Part shown: piece by piece, positions 63,882 through 64,000 of the stretch
Layout of the letters: each line of letters opens with the position of its first letter
Position numbering within the stretch: the first letter of the stretch is position 1
DNA from: Blumeriella jaapii
Taxonomy: Eukaryota; Ascomycota; Leotiomycetes; Helotiales; Drepanopezizaceae
Assembly: GCA_009599575.1 (NCBI GenBank)
Contig: VWND01000015.1
Coordinates: 620,001-684,000 of the forward strand
Reading direction: 5' to 3'
DNA: 64,000 nucleotides
Program-made: the position numbers and the translations under genes
The notes under the pieces: model-generated
Databases searched by the model: none
Told to the model about the DNA's origin: nothing
What the model saw: only the letters and a program-made list of their open reading frames with translations

Positions 63882-64000
63882 TGTGGGTAGTGATACCGCC
63901 GAATGAGCGGAGCAGAGTGCGAAGGGAATGCAGCGTGAGGGTATTGCTTGATTGTGCGATCAGAATCCCCACCAGCCGACATTCACTCTCGTCTCATCCG

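Noticed and set aside
1..64000. CRISPR arrays, bacterial operons, prophage or integrase systems
   Set aside because: The window is eukaryotic, with spliceosomal introns throughout. The repeats seen are simple-sequence arrays, not spaced direct repeats.

Overview
This 64 kb window is nuclear DNA from a filamentous ascomycete (Pezizomycotina). The genes carry short spliceosomal introns (mostly 45-110 nt, GTRNGT donors, CTRAY branch points). The products are typical of that group: cofactor-independent phosphoglycerate mutase, a long SAM-RA-kinase Bck1 MAPKKK, fungal-type cystathionine gamma-synthase and complex I subunits. One intron-containing tRNA-Asn is present. I cannot name the genus from the sequence. 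No CRISPR array, virus, prophage or intact transposon was seen.

Layout. 0-16 kb is gene dense: UTP22 (partial, -), cystathionine gamma-synthase (+), SMC6 (+), COQ9 (-), TSR4/PDCD2-like (-) and BCK1 (-). 16-23 kb is gene poor: a decayed pyruvate decarboxylase pseudogene, an LST7/folliculin-like gene (-) and tRNA-Asn (-). 23-31 kb holds GPI1 (-, 11 exons), a small membrane protein abutting it (-), MDM35 (-) and RRP6 (+). 31-48 kb holds an uncharacterised probable mitochondrial protein (-), a single-pass membrane protein (+), iPGM (-), MED9 (+), TBCC (-), NDUFA11-type complex I subunit (-) and UBP2 (+). 48-64 kb alternates repeat-rich spacers with RPAP1/RBA50 (-), HPC2/ubinuclein-like (+), a CTP1-type citrate carrier (+), a CBP6/UQCC2-like factor (-), BSD2/NDFIP-like (+) and protein-L-isoaspartate methyltransferase (-).

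These are housekeeping genes of unrelated pathways (ribosome biogenesis, RNA decay, genome maintenance, transcription, mitochondrial assembly and metabolism, cell-wall signalling), not a functional cluster. Many lie head to head across short spacers. I derived gene models by joining reading frames at splice sites that restore conserved protein motifs; exon limits are given in each entry.

Notable points: (1) a dispersed GTACTGTAC/GTACAGTAC motif family seeds most long intergenic spacers and was not seen in the exons; (2) at least six otherwise conserved genes need a one- or two-base frame correction, which suggests residual assembly indels; (3) three GC-AG introns with identical GCAAGT donors; (4) a pyruvate decarboxylase relic that keeps two intron positions; (5) a 582-nt intron in GPI1 containing a coding-like stretch.
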